Virus record (IMG/VR): IMGVR_UViG_3300036651_000286
Span: 1 to 21,593 of that record
Origin: a virus
Strand: one strand, 5' to 3'
Length of the DNA stretch: 21,593 nt
How positions within the stretch are numbered: position 1 is the stretch's first letter; each line of letters begins with the position of its first letter. This document shows positions 1 through 8,264 of the stretch, in pieces. The translations under genes were made by a program, and so were the position numbers. The notes beneath the pieces are model-generated. The model saw only the letters and a program-made list of their open reading frames with translations, was not told the origin of the DNA and searched no databases.

Positions 1-3
1 TCA

Positions 4-30
4 ACAAAAAAGAACCTCCAAAGAGGTTCA
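4..30 (-). terminator. Intrinsic terminator closing the head-gene block
   Basis: Read on the minus strand there is a perfect 7-bp stem (GAACCTC pairing with GAGGTTC) with a 4-nt loop, followed directly by six T residues. It starts about 25 nt after the stop of the last leftward gene. This is a textbook rho-independent terminator for transcription of the capsid and packaging genes. On the plus strand the stem is followed by AATTTTG, so it may also stop weakly in the other direction. Confidence 0.9.
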
Positions 31-52
31 ATTTTGTTCGAGTAGTTAGACT

Positions 53-451
53 TTAAGCCCAAGTACCGCGAATGGCAACGATTTGCCAAGCACCAGCTAC
101 ACCAAGTAGTGTAACCTCGTCACCCACATGTGAGGTGGTTTTGGTATTCACTAGGTTGCTGTTAGCAGCAGCGCGGCCAGCACCACCAATGGTGTCAGTC
201 CCGTTAGGTGCAATCGTGACAGCGACGGATGCGTCACTTCGAGCACCAGTTGCGGCACTCGTAGGAGCGACGCCACCGTTACGAACGGTGAACATCAGAC
301 CGGCAGCGGCAGCCGGTAGTGTTACGGTGATCGCGTCTTTGATGACGTTCTCGACTAAACCGGAGTCGGTGTCCTTGGCGAGCGTCTTGTTGGCTGTTAC
401 ATCAACAGCCAGGCGTCGTTGTACATCTCCATACAATGCGTAATTAGCCAT
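53..451 (-). CDS. Putative head decoration or capsid-associated protein, 132 aa
   Basis: I do not recognise a named family with certainty. The protein is rich in Ala, Thr, Val and Gly, has no charged helical stretches, and contains short alternating hydrophobic segments (for example ITVTLPAAAAGLMFTVRNGG near residues 41-60) typical of beta-rich phage head decoration, fibre or capsid-stabilising proteins. It is the last gene of the leftward block, two genes after the major capsid protein, where decoration proteins are common. The ATG is preceded by AAGGGA at good spacing, four bases after the upstream gene's stop, so the two genes are probably co-translated. The role is inferred from composition and position only. 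Confidence 0.5.
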   Translation of the reverse strand: MANYALYGDVQRRLAVDVTANKTLAKDTDSGLVENVIKDAITVTLPAAAAGLMFTVRNGGVAPTSAATGARSDASVAVTIAPNGTDTIGGAGRAAANSNLVNTKTTSHVGDEVTLLGVAGAWQIVAIRGTWA

Positions 452-455
452 TTAT

Positions 456-971
456 TTAGTTCCCTTCATTTGAGTTAGTTTGATCGGTAGCAGGAGGCGT
501 AGATTCCTCTGAACCTTCACTAGCGTCTTCACCAGTACTTTCGGTTTCAGCAGGAGTAGCTTGTGCAGCCTTTAGGGCAGCCAGTTCAGCCTCAGCAGCT
601 TGGGCGCGAGCCTCAGCTTCAGCGACCAGTTTCGGTGCATCTTCCACGTTAATGGAAGCAGTCGGGTTAAAGCGAGGCGAGTTCGGGTCAGCCGTGATAC
701 CAGGCATGACGCCCTTATCGGCCAATGCCTTATCACTTGCCACTTGAGCCTTTTGCATGGCGTCGAGTTCAACGCGCGTAGGGGCTTCAGCGACCTTTAC
801 AAAACCCATGCGGACAAGTGCGTCCTGTTGGGCGGTGCTTCGAGCATCTGGCATGACAATCAGTTGTGCGCCGCTACCTGGGTGCTTATAAACACCTGGT
901 TCGTTCACGGGTCGGCCATCGCCAGGAGTTTCGAGTTGTCCTGCGCCTTTTGGAATTTGATCTGGATTCAT
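456..971 (-). CDS. Hypothetical structural-region protein with coiled coil and acidic tail, 171 aa
   Basis: Family not recognised. Residues about 25-60 form a small folded-looking segment (EPGVYKHPGSGAQLIVMPDA, then an Arg/Gln/Val-rich stretch). Residues about 115-140 are an Ala/Glu heptad-like coiled coil (AEAEARAQAAEAELAALKAA), and the last 35 residues are a low-complexity acidic Ser/Thr/Glu tail. The ATG has AAAGGA about 10 bases upstream. It lies between the major capsid gene and the putative decoration gene. A head-completion, head-fibre or virion-attached protein is plausible from position, but nothing in the sequence proves it. Confidence 0.6.
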   Translation of the reverse strand: MNPDQIPKGAGQLETPGDGRPVNEPGVYKHPGSGAQLIVMPDARSTAQQDALVRMGFVKVAEAPTRVELDAMQKAQVASDKALADKGVMPGITADPNSPRFNPTASINVEDAPKLVAEAEARAQAAEAELAALKAAQATPAETESTGEDASEGSEESTPPATDQTNSNEGN

Positions 972-1002
972 ATTCTTATATTCCTTTTAATTTTTATATT
1001 GA

Positions 1003-1839
1003 TTACGCAATCATGTGAGCGTAGATACCAGTACCACGCTGGCTAGGGATGAAGCAGTCGTAGTAACGACGACCTTCAGCCACAGCACCATGGATACCAC
1101 GTTGCTCGGTCAAGACGCGAATCATGTCGAACTTAGCAGGAGCAACTACCAACTGGTTGTAAACGAACAGGAAGCCAGTATTGGCAGGGAGGTAGCTCGT
1201 CGGAACCTTACAGATGGTTACACCATCGATGATACCGATGATACCCTTTTTCAAGTCTGAGTAAGCAGTATCACAGTTCTTGGAGAACTCACTGTCCCGC
1301 TTCAGAAGGTTCAAGGTAGTGCCTGTCAGGAAACAGACACGACCATCTTCTGGTACCTCAGCGTCATCAAGGACGGTGTTGGCAGCAAGGAAGTATTGGT
1401 ACGCGTTACTAGTAGTCAAAGCAACGGTGTTGCTCTGAGAGTTGGCTACGGCGTAAGCCTGGATAGTCGTTAGGCGGTATTTGTCAGTGGTAGGTACTGA
1501 GACCTCGCGCACCTGTCGCTTAACGGCCTTGTTAGCCTCAGTGACCATTTCAGAGTCTTCCAAGTTTCCTTGGTCAACGCTGAAGGTGAAAGCCTTGTCT
1601 TGTGACAGAACGAAGGTTTCCACGCCGTTACCGAGTTCAACCAACGCGCCAAAGCGGTCGGAACCGTATCGCACGTAGTCACTTTCAAGAACGGTGTTTA
1701 CATTGTAGATCGTAACCGAGTTACGACCGTTGAAATCAAGACGGATAGCTTTGTTCACGATTATGTCGGTCTTGCTAGCGAGGTAGAAACGCTCGTCAAC
1801 AATGGCCAACGTAGCGGAAGCATAGTTTTGTGAAGCCAT
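1003..1839 (-). CDS. Major capsid protein (HK97-like fold expected), 278 aa
   Basis: The N-terminus (VDERFYLASKTD, residues 14-25) and the segment with FTFSVDQGNLEDSEM (about residues 85-99) match the pattern I know from clostridial and related phage coat proteins, where an aromatic-rich FTFxIDxGNxED motif follows a YGxxxE region. The length of 278 residues is at the short end for HK97-fold coats. It lies immediately downstream of a typical acidic scaffold gene and of portal and terL, the standard order of a head module. GAAAGG precedes the ATG by about 9 bases and only 19 bases separate it from the scaffold stop. It should be the most abundant virion protein and assemble around the scaffold. 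Confidence 0.85.
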   Translation of the reverse strand: MASQNYASATLAIVDERFYLASKTDIIVNKAIRLDFNGRNSVTIYNVNTVLESDYVRYGSDRFGALVELGNGVETFVLSQDKAFTFSVDQGNLEDSEMVTEANKAVKRQVREVSVPTTDKYRLTTIQAYAVANSQSNTVALTTSNAYQYFLAANTVLDDAEVPEDGRVCFLTGTTLNLLKRDSEFSKNCDTAYSDLKKGIIGIIDGVTICKVPTSYLPANTGFLFVYNQLVVAPAKFDMIRVLTEQRGIHGAVAEGRRYYDCFIPSQRGTGIYAHMIA

Positions 1840-1858
1840 TTTGTTTTAACCTTTCGGG

Positions 1859-2665
1859 TTAGATATTATCATCCTCCCAAATAGCGGCAATTTCATCTTT
1901 CTGTTTTGCAGGGTTGACGACCTTTGCGGATTTGGTCGGACTTTTTGAATTACTAATCTTAGCAAGTCTCTGTCGTTCTTCCAAACGCGCCTTCTCAGCC
2001 GCTTCATCAATCTCTGACGAATCAGCCTTTTCACTCAATTCCAGTTTGGCAAGCTTATGCCAACGTGAAATATTGTTCAACAAGAGGTTTACACCAGCTT
2101 GACCGTCGCTCTTTGCGGTTTCTTCCAGCAAAGTGCCCATAGTCTCAAGCTCCTCGTTACTGACAGGGGTTTTACTCTCTGACATCGCAACGATGAACTC
2201 TGATACCTTACGGTTCTGACGCTCGGTGGTAAGTTCATTCTCCAAAGAGTTGAGCCGTTTAACCATCGGATCCTCATCGGGATCGTCCTGGGGTTTTGCG
2301 GCGTCGGCGGCTTTTTGTGCTAAAGCATCAGCTTGCGCCTTGCTCGCTTGCCGTCTCGAATAATCGCGCTGGTTATCCCGCGCGACCTGTGCCAACTTAC
2401 GCTCTTTCTCTGTTTCCAGTTTGCCTAAGCCAGCTTTTTCCGCCCAAGCATCTAAATCCTTGTCGAAGGCGGGAGCATCTTTGTCTTCGGTTGCATCTGC
2501 ATCTTTGTTTTCATCAGCAGAGGCATCCTCTGAGTCTGATGGGGCGTCGTCCCCTGTAGGGTCGCCTGAATCCGCCGAGTGGTCTTCATTATCCACACCA
2601 GTAGTGGCATCGTCTTCGATGTCGCTGGGTTGGATAGAAGTATCGGTAGTGGAATCTTCTTCCAT
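1859..2665 (-). CDS. Capsid scaffolding protein, 268 aa
   Basis: The first ~65 residues are extremely acidic (Asp, Glu, Ser, Thr). The middle, about residues 70-200, is charged helical and coiled-coil-like (stretches such as KERKLAQVARDNQRDYSRRQ), and the C-terminus turns basic (SPTKSAKVVNPAKQK). This acidic-N, helical-middle, basic-C architecture, sitting between portal and major capsid, is characteristic of phage scaffolding proteins, whose basic C-terminal end contacts the coat protein during procapsid assembly. A strong AGGAGT lies 7 bases before the ATG. No protease gene or protease motif is seen nearby, so scaffold exit without cleavage is possible. Confidence 0.85.
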   Translation of the reverse strand: MEEDSTTDTSIQPSDIEDDATTGVDNEDHSADSGDPTGDDAPSDSEDASADENKDADATEDKDAPAFDKDLDAWAEKAGLGKLETEKERKLAQVARDNQRDYSRRQASKAQADALAQKAADAAKPQDDPDEDPMVKRLNSLENELTTERQNRKVSEFIVAMSESKTPVSNEELETMGTLLEETAKSDGQAGVNLLLNNISRWHKLAKLELSEKADSSEIDEAAEKARLEERQRLAKISNSKSPTKSAKVVNPAKQKDEIAAIWEDDNI

Positions 2666-2693
2666 TTTTTTACTCCTAGTTTTTATTTAAACT

Positions 2694-2722
2694 TGCATAG
2701 CACGTATGCGCTAATGAGTAAA
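2694..2722 (-). promoter_or_regulatory. Weak possible promoter ahead of the scaffold and capsid genes
   Basis: In the 66-bp gap upstream of the scaffold gene, the minus strand reads TTTACT, 17 bases, then TATGCA preceded by TGC (an extended -10-like element). The match to the sigma70 consensus is modest, but a dedicated promoter here would explain extra expression of scaffold and capsid. It could also be chance. Confidence 0.25.
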
Positions 2723-2731
2723 CAATAGCAT

Positions 2732-3091
2732 CTAGCTTAACTGGCGGTCAAGATAGTCCGCAATTTCTTCTAAGCCAGCAGCCTTGTCAAGATGCGATAC
2801 ACGCTGTTGCGGAGTGAAACGTACAGTCTGTTGGAAAAGGTTCCCCTGAGCATCCTTGCCGTTCTCATAAGCCACGCCATCCTTAGCAACCTTGGTGTGG
2901 TACTCTATGAAGCTATGGAGTTTAGCGGTCAAGTCCTGCATGGCAAGGTTCTCTTTAAGTTTGAAGTACTCGGCTTTTAATAACTTTTGAGCATTGGCGC
3001 GTTCTTCAGAAGCCTTTGCATGGACTTCTTTTTTCTCTTGCATACGAGTCTTGGGTAACTCGGGTTTAGTCTCGGGTTTCTTCTTTGGCAT
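2732..3091 (-). CDS. Hypothetical Lys-rich head-module protein, 119 aa
   Basis: Family not recognised. Residues 1-55 are dominated by Lys, Glu and Ala (MPKKKPETKPELPKTRMQEK onward) and look helical and basic. Residues 60-119 are more globular (KLHSFIEYHTKVAKDGVAYE) and end in an amphipathic helix. It lies between portal and scaffold, 27 bases after the portal stop, with a strong AAGGAGCAACCC immediately upstream of the ATG. The same RBS block recurs before two right-arm genes. Position suggests a role in head assembly, perhaps a portal- or scaffold-associated factor, but this is inference. Confidence 0.65.
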   Translation of the reverse strand: MPKKKPETKPELPKTRMQEKKEVHAKASEERANAQKLLKAEYFKLKENLAMQDLTAKLHSFIEYHTKVAKDGVAYENGKDAQGNLFQQTVRFTPQQRVSHLDKAAGLEEIADYLDRQLS

Positions 3092-3118
3092 GGGTTGCTC
3101 CTTAATCTAACTAGTATA

Positions 3119-5155
3119 TCACTGGGACGGTTGCATACCAGCAGGTTGCGCGGCGGGAGTCGGGGCTTGCGGAATAGTTGGCTCGGGATTGTTATCGGCG
3201 TTGGTGTTCGGGTTAAGGAAGTCCGCCTGACGTGCGCCATGTTCCATCTGGTTGGTTTGTTCCTCAGCTTCGTGCATAGGATCCGGTTGCATGTGCAGGA
3301 TCGTTTCAATCTCAGACCTAACGAACGGTGAAGCGTACTGGTAGATGGTGGCGATAGCACTGTACTCGGCCTTTTGCAGTTCGTAACTGGATTTTTGTTC
3401 CTCAGCACTTGGACCAGGAGGAGCCTTCGCAAGCATATTATTAAACGTCTCGTCACTCATTTCAGGGTCTATCTGCTTGAATATCCAACGGTTAGACTCT
3501 ACGGGGTCAAAGATCGGGTTGTTGGTCATGCGTTCGAATATCTGGTTAAGTTTCTGCCCGACCTCTAGTTGACGCTGTTTAGTTGTGGAATCGAGTTCCA
3601 CATGTGGTTCCCATTCACCGTTAAATTCATAAGGATCGTAGTCTTTGAACTGAACACCTTTCGTGCCAACGATACGGACCACCTGTTGTTCGGTCACGAA
3701 TATCTGAATCATCTTGACAAGGATGCGGCCAAGTTGGGCGTAACCTTCCTGCTCCAAGTTTTGAATCTTAGTAGCAAAACGGGTTTGCGCCTGTCCAAGT
3801 ACCTGAGAGACTTCGGTAGCCGTGGTGCGCCCCTTGTTCTGCATGGTGCCCTGGATAGCCTCATCAGCTCCCGTAGCACTTCGCATATCAGCCCTAACAC
3901 GGTCTTTTTTCTCATCCAGGTTACCGGCAATCTCAGCGATTGGCATGGAAGAAATAGCGTTCTTCGGTATCGGGTACACCGCGCCTGGGATCGTTTCAAT
4001 CTCAGGAGCGAGATCAGCGAATTGCGGGTCGATTTGATACATCGGCGTGTTCTGGTAAGCAAGGTTGTCGATGTCCATACTCTCAAGGTCGTTGAGTTCC
4101 TCGGCACGGTCAGCAATCAGTTCAATCTCGCCGCCCCCATAGAACTGGGAAGTATCGACGTAATCACGAAGTACAGCGAACGGCAGAAACGGATCAATCT
4201 TATCGAGCACCTTCTTGGAAGGAATCATGTTGCCGGGGTTTGTCGGGTCTTGTACCTGGACAGTCTTGGTAATCTGGTCGCGCTGGAACGGTATTTCCTG
4301 GCTAAAGATAATCTCTTTGTCATTGCCAATTTCCACTTCCATACCACTGTTTAAGTCATACAGTTTGGCGATGAACACCTGATGCAACGGGGCTTCTACA
4401 CCTAACGTAGAACCGTTGAACTGGTCTTTATACTGCTTATCGGTAATCTTAGTGTTACCGGCAGCACCAGCCGTAGCAAAACCAATACGGTCAAGCTGGA
4501 CGGGATCATATTTCGGCACCATCTTGTCCTGCTCGGGGTCATAGATGAGCTCGCGCTTCATAGTGTCTTTGTCGCCCAGGTACACGAAACCGGCGTACAT
4601 CGCGTTCGGTGAACCGTCGGGGTTGACCAGAGCGGTGGCCTGTGGGTTTACAAAGAAGTCACGGATAGGAATGTTCTGAATCCGTGGTTTGTCATTCTCC
4701 CAAGTAATATAGAGGATGCCCGTACCGTAGATGAGCATGTCGCGTACCCATTCCTGGTTGACGAGTCCGATATTGTTACAGGCGAGATAGTAGTCAAGTT
4801 GGCCGTTTAATACGGCGATGTCATCTGTCTGTTCCTCGTTGGTCTTGACGAAATGAAAATGAACGCCTGAACCGGCGATGTTGGCCACAAGCGTTTCAAT
4901 AATAGTGTGCGTCTCGGGGAGAACGGGATCTGAAAGCCCGTCATAATGACGCATGACGCGCTTCTGTTTATAAATCTTGAAGTAGTTATCCCACTGGACA
5001 AGATAGTTGTTCGAAATGTACTTGCGACCATGCTCGTACATTTTCTCCGCGTCTTCGAATGATAATTTACCGGAGGGTGCGGTGAGTGCGGTGCTGGCGA
5101 CGGTGGGCTTTTCGTCGTATGAGCTCTGGTTTGTCTTGGCCTGTGTGGGTTTCAT
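3119..5155 (-). CDS. Portal protein, 678 aa
   Basis: Large protein located directly after terL and before scaffold and coat, the canonical portal position. It forms the dodecameric ring at one capsid vertex through which DNA is packaged. Recognisable portal features are IIETLVANIAGSGVHFHFVK near residues 86-105, MLIYGTGILYITWENDKPRI near residue 140, IRDFFVNP near residue 164, and the FLPFAVLRDYVDTSQFYGGG segment (about residues 323-342), which leads into IELIADRAEELNDLESMDID. The C-terminal ~60 residues are Pro/Gln/Asn-rich. The ATG used here lies inside the end of terL (89-base overlap) and has only AAAGAA upstream. An internal Met at 5041 has GGAG just before it and begins 25 bases after the terL stop, so the true start is uncertain. 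P22/SPP1-like rather than lambda-like in appearance. Confidence 0.9.
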   Translation of the reverse strand: MKPTQAKTNQSSYDEKPTVASTALTAPSGKLSFEDAEKMYEHGRKYISNNYLVQWDNYFKIYKQKRVMRHYDGLSDPVLPETHTIIETLVANIAGSGVHFHFVKTNEEQTDDIAVLNGQLDYYLACNNIGLVNQEWVRDMLIYGTGILYITWENDKPRIQNIPIRDFFVNPQATALVNPDGSPNAMYAGFVYLGDKDTMKRELIYDPEQDKMVPKYDPVQLDRIGFATAGAAGNTKITDKQYKDQFNGSTLGVEAPLHQVFIAKLYDLNSGMEVEIGNDKEIIFSQEIPFQRDQITKTVQVQDPTNPGNMIPSKKVLDKIDPFLPFAVLRDYVDTSQFYGGGEIELIADRAEELNDLESMDIDNLAYQNTPMYQIDPQFADLAPEIETIPGAVYPIPKNAISSMPIAEIAGNLDEKKDRVRADMRSATGADEAIQGTMQNKGRTTATEVSQVLGQAQTRFATKIQNLEQEGYAQLGRILVKMIQIFVTEQQVVRIVGTKGVQFKDYDPYEFNGEWEPHVELDSTTKQRQLEVGQKLNQIFERMTNNPIFDPVESNRWIFKQIDPEMSDETFNNMLAKAPPGPSAEEQKSSYELQKAEYSAIATIYQYASPFVRSEIETILHMQPDPMHEAEEQTNQMEHGARQADFLNPNTNADNNPEPTIPQAPTPAAQPAGMQPSQ

Positions 5156-6947
5156 TTCTTTGTTTTGTTGGTTTGTGCACGTTTACGTTGTCTAAATCAT
5201 AAGCGTTCCAGTTGGCTAATTGCAAGTTTATTGCCTTTGCCATCACGCAGTCGTCGAACATGTTTTCCTGAGCCCCGAAGTGGCCGTTGTCATCAATGGC
5301 ATAGGTCATACATTCACGGATGAATACTATGTCATAGTCGATTATATCATCTTCTCGGATTGCTCGCCTGAGTTCGTTAATAGCAATGGGTTTCGTCTTA
5401 CGATTTGTTTGCCAACCCATCTTGCTGGTACGTTGCTGGAACTGTTCTTCTTCGGAAGTTTCACGCTGGTACAGGTTACGGTAAAACTTGTCACGGAGTC
5501 GCTGAGCGGTAGTGAGCCCTTGATTGTTCGTTTCTGCTGCAATAAGCGCGTAGTTGTAGTAGGTGCCAATATCGAAAGCCAAATCACCCAACAGGTCGGG
5601 GTCTATATGGCCGCGCCAACGGGCAACCGTCTTGAGCGTATCGGTACGCATCACGTCAATCACCGAGAAGTCACCGGCACCACCGTTATCTTTGCTGATT
5701 TCAAGTCCCTCTGAAACGTCAATCGCAATGGTATACTTCGCGTCTTTTTTCGGTAGTTCCCATACTTTGAGTGGAGTCGGATCCTGGCCTTCAATCGAAA
5801 CCTTGACGAATTTGCACACGTAGTTCATCGCGCCGTGGTCGTCCTTTTCACGTTCAATCTGACCGAATACCGGCTGGTTTTCCGGTAAGCGAGCACGTTC
5901 TTCCATACGGATGAGGGAACGGGTATCAAAGGCGGAACGACCAGAAGCCAGGAACGCCTCAGTATCATCCTTGGGGTATTCCTGGTAAAACTTACCCGGG
6001 TCGGAACGAAACTCCTTCTTTTTCTCACGCCGCCACATGATCTTGCGATCCCAAGATTCTTTAGGATATTTCGCCTTAACAAAAATATCCAACAGTTCTT
6101 TTTCCTCGTCGTCGTATTCAGCGATGGTTCCCTCAATCTCGTATTCGGGATGCTCATGCCACGCAAAGAACAACGGTTTGAAACGCGACTCGCCCTTCTT
6201 AGCGAACTGCCACTCGTCGTAGAAGTAGCCACCAACACCATTAGCGGTAGATTCCAAGAATACAAAGGTGTTCGGGAGCAGAGGAACGGCCTGTAGTGCG
6301 GCGGAGAGGACGTCGGCACCGTTTTGCCAGAACGCTACCTCGGAGCCATGGAAAAAGAGAATAGTGTCGGAGCGGCCTTCACCTTCACCGGCAACCATGG
6401 TCTGAATCTCGGACTGCATACCAGGGATGGGTTTGCCATTGGTGCGGTAGTCTTCCTTAACCGCATCCTCGACGTCGAAGGTCAAGGCGTTCACCGTGTT
6501 ATATTTTCGAGACGGACGAAATTGCGGGTGGGCGTTGTCGTAGTACCGCCTAAACATCTTATAAAGGTTCTGGGCAGCCTTCTTTTTATGGGCAATGATG
6601 ACGGCGTTCTGGTACTTATTGGTAGTAGTCCACCAGTAACCCAAGGCTTCTATGATGGTGGAAAGTCCCATCTGGCGCGCTTTCAGGATAATGTAGCGCA
6701 CAGGTACGCCTTTGGTTAAATCCTCCAGCACTTTATCAACAAGAATACGCTGGGCCCAATTCGGCTCGAGCGGCACCATCATGCCCCGCTTATCCTTAAT
6801 CATCAGGTTGCGTTCAACGTAAATCCAAAAGTCTTTAGCGATAACACGGATAGCCTGACGAGCCTGTTCCCGTGGGTCGAGGTCGTCGTAATCTTTAATC
6901 CGGCTTCTTACCAGAGCTCGGGTTTCTTCGGTGAGTTCTTGGGCCAT
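5067..6947 (-). CDS. terL: Terminase large subunit (DNA-packaging ATPase/nuclease), 626 aa
   Basis: Both catalytic halves are visible. ATPase: Walker A-type KARQMGLST at residues 89-97, a Walker B/catalytic-Glu region ILFFHGSEVAFW at 196-207 with SE instead of the usual DE (common in this phage subgroup), and coupling motif LESTANG at 231-237. Nuclease (RNase H fold): AIDVSEG with Asp410, AAETNNQG with Glu472, and FDDCVMA with Asp565/566. The enzyme cuts concatemers and pumps DNA into the procapsid through the portal. The start overlaps the end of the upstream ribbon-helix-helix gene by 40 bases and the end overlaps the annotated portal start. The ~45 residues after the nuclease domain are basic and low-complexity. 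The length of 626 is somewhat longer than the typical 450-600. Confidence 0.95.
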   Translation of the reverse strand: MAQELTEETRALVRSRIKDYDDLDPREQARQAIRVIAKDFWIYVERNLMIKDKRGMMVPLEPNWAQRILVDKVLEDLTKGVPVRYIILKARQMGLSTIIEALGYWWTTTNKYQNAVIIAHKKKAAQNLYKMFRRYYDNAHPQFRPSRKYNTVNALTFDVEDAVKEDYRTNGKPIPGMQSEIQTMVAGEGEGRSDTILFFHGSEVAFWQNGADVLSAALQAVPLLPNTFVFLESTANGVGGYFYDEWQFAKKGESRFKPLFFAWHEHPEYEIEGTIAEYDDEEKELLDIFVKAKYPKESWDRKIMWRREKKKEFRSDPGKFYQEYPKDDTEAFLASGRSAFDTRSLIRMEERARLPENQPVFGQIEREKDDHGAMNYVCKFVKVSIEGQDPTPLKVWELPKKDAKYTIAIDVSEGLEISKDNGGAGDFSVIDVMRTDTLKTVARWRGHIDPDLLGDLAFDIGTYYNYALIAAETNNQGLTTAQRLRDKFYRNLYQRETSEEEQFQQRTSKMGWQTNRKTKPIAINELRRAIREDDIIDYDIVFIRECMTYAIDDNGHFGAQENMFDDCVMAKAINLQLANWNAYDLDNVNVHKPTKQRNETHTGQDKPELIRRKAHRRQHRTHRTLR

Positions 6948-7192
6948 TGTTTATTTTGCCTCTTTGCGGTTAACGGATCAACGGGGAACGCTTCATTAAA
7001 TTCATCCACGACTTCCTCAAACGGGTCTTCGGTGACGTGGTATTTCTTAGGGTCTTGCTTTTTCAGTATAGCCCAAGTCATGATACCTACCGCGTCTTCG
7101 AGAGCCAGATTAACGAACGCTGATTTGTTCTCAATTTGTTCCCATATCTTAACTGACTTGTCGGAGAGCCAGATATTAGCTTGCTTTCCCAT
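6908..7192 (-). CDS. Ribbon-helix-helix-type small protein upstream of terL, 94 aa
   Basis: Residues 3-35 (KQANIWLSDKSVKIWEQIEN followed by KSAFVNLALEDA) fit the ribbon-helix-helix pattern: a short beta strand with alternating polar residues, a first helix, a turn with Asn-Lys-Ser, and a second helix beginning SAFVNLAL. RHH dimers bind DNA as repressors or partition adaptors, and some phage small terminases bind DNA through other small helical domains. The remaining ~60 residues are acidic then Lys/Pro-rich. It overlaps the upstream gene by 17 bases and terL by 40. Two roles are possible: DNA-recognition subunit paired with TerL (position), or transcription regulator (fold). It is the best candidate in the window for a protein that reads the TTATCTGTGACA repeats. 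Not proven. Confidence 0.7.
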   Translation of the reverse strand: MGKQANIWLSDKSVKIWEQIENKSAFVNLALEDAVGIMTWAILKKQDPKKYHVTEDPFEEVVDEFNEAFPVDPLTAKRQNKQWPKNSPKKPELW

Positions 7193-7388
7193 GACGGCTT
7201 TTCCTGAGTTCAGTTTGCACCCCTAACGCCAAACCCCTGATGCTGGCAACACTTGCGTCTTTTTGGATAAGGCACTTAACGCCCTTCTTATCCATTACGC
7301 CCACGAACCTCAGGGACGGTTCATCAAAAAACCAAGCCACTTGCGGCGCATGTCTACGCAGTATTTCAAGCCTTCGTTGTACGGTCAT
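7176..7388 (-). CDS. Hypothetical basic protein between recA and the RHH gene, 70 aa
   Basis: Family not recognised. I place the start at the ATG at 7388 (MTVQRRLEILRRHAPQVAWF): it has GGGGG about 6 bases upstream and overlaps the end of recA by only 23 bases. A longer open frame upstream would overlap recA by 146 bases and begin with an unconvincing Arg/Ser/Pro-rich stretch. The protein looks like one small alpha/beta domain (FFDEPSLRFVGVMDKKGVKC) with a basic C-terminus. It overlaps the next gene by 17 bases, so it belongs to one translationally coupled recA-to-portal operon. Confidence 0.65.
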   Translation of the reverse strand: MTVQRRLEILRRHAPQVAWFFDEPSLRFVGVMDKKGVKCLIQKDASVASIRGLALGVQTELRKSRHGKAS

Positions 7389-8238
7389 CAAAACCCCCGT
7401 AGTACAGTTTGAACGTGGCCTTACGCCACGGATCGTTGACCTTCGACTTAATGATCTCGGCGGTAATCTCCTGACCTTTAAAGGGTGGGCCAGACTTCGG
7501 GAAGCGAGCACCTTTAGAGGTACGGAGTTGGATAATCAGACTTGCCGTGTAGGGCACACCAGTGCCGCCAGGCGTGTATTTGACGGGGTACATGGAGTTT
7601 AGGAGCTCACGTTCCTGGTTAATGATAACCAGCGCCGTGTTGGTGCGCTTGAGTTCCATAGGAATGAGTCTCATGAGTTTGTTGGCAATCTTGGCCTTCT
7701 GGCCCATGTTGGCGTCTGCGGCGTTACCGGAGGCCTCAGTACGGAAGGTGCAAGCGGCTAGGCTATCAAAGACAATCATGTCGAATTTAGCATGTTCCAC
7801 GGCCGCCATAATCACTTCATAGATGTCCTCGATAAAAGCCGAATCGTTATAGAGGGTAAAGTTGTCGGAATTGAGCCCCATGTTTACCAGGAGTTCAGGA
7901 TTAAGTGCAGCTTCGGAGTCAATGTAGAGGATTTTCTTATCGGACAAACCTTTAATCATATTAAGGCAAAGGGTGGTCTTGCCCGCTGAGAGTGGACCCT
8001 GGATCTGGGTAACACGGCCACGGGGTATCTGCGTAAGTGCATCGAAGTCTGGGATGCCGGTGGTAATCCATGAGACGGAATCGAGCCCCATTTTTTTGAA
8101 CTGGGCGAGATGATAGGCGCGGTCATACACGGGAGGACCTACGCCCCGGGCTGCCGCTTGGCGGCACTTGGGCGAACAGTACTTTGAGTCAACCCGTTTG
8201 CTAGGGTTTTCACCCCCGCACTGCTCACATTTTTTCAT
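7366..8238 (-). CDS. recA: RecA/UvsX-type recombinase with N-terminal zinc-finger, 290 aa
   Basis: Homologous-recombination ATPase that would form filaments on single-stranded DNA. Seen in the sequence: Walker A GPLSAGKTT (81-89; RecA has GPESSGKTT), YIDSEAALNP with the catalytic Glu109, Walker B DMIVFDS (153-159), and the INQERE motif (206-211; RecA has INQLRE) followed by a GG-containing loop like RecA loop 2. Unusual: residues 4-25 hold a C-x2-C-x13-C-x3-C zinc-binding motif (KYCSPKCRQAAAR) absent from standard RecA. At 290 aa it lacks most of the usual RecA C-terminal domain. Start chosen at 8238; an in-frame ATG at 8250 is also possible, while one at 8304 would lie upstream of the putative TATACT promoter. 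First gene of the leftward packaging operon. Confidence 0.9.
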   Translation of the reverse strand: MKKCEQCGGENPSKRVDSKYCSPKCRQAAARGVGPPVYDRAYHLAQFKKMGLDSVSWITTGIPDFDALTQIPRGRVTQIQGPLSAGKTTLCLNMIKGLSDKKILYIDSEAALNPELLVNMGLNSDNFTLYNDSAFIEDIYEVIMAAVEHAKFDMIVFDSLAACTFRTEASGNAADANMGQKAKIANKLMRLIPMELKRTNTALVIINQERELLNSMYPVKYTPGGTGVPYTASLIIQLRTSKGARFPKSGPPFKGQEITAEIIKSKVNDPWRKATFKLYYGGFDDRTTKA

Positions 8239-8264
8239 ATTTATTTCCATGCTTATATACGACA

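Noticed and set aside
72-443. Plus-strand open frame across the putative decoration gene
   Set aside because: Antiparallel shadow of a well-supported minus-strand gene; no ribosome binding site and improbable composition.
3569-4354. Long plus-strand open frame (261 codons) opposite portal
   Set aside because: Lies wholly antisense to portal, lacks a ribosome binding site and recognisable motifs; open only because of portal codon use.
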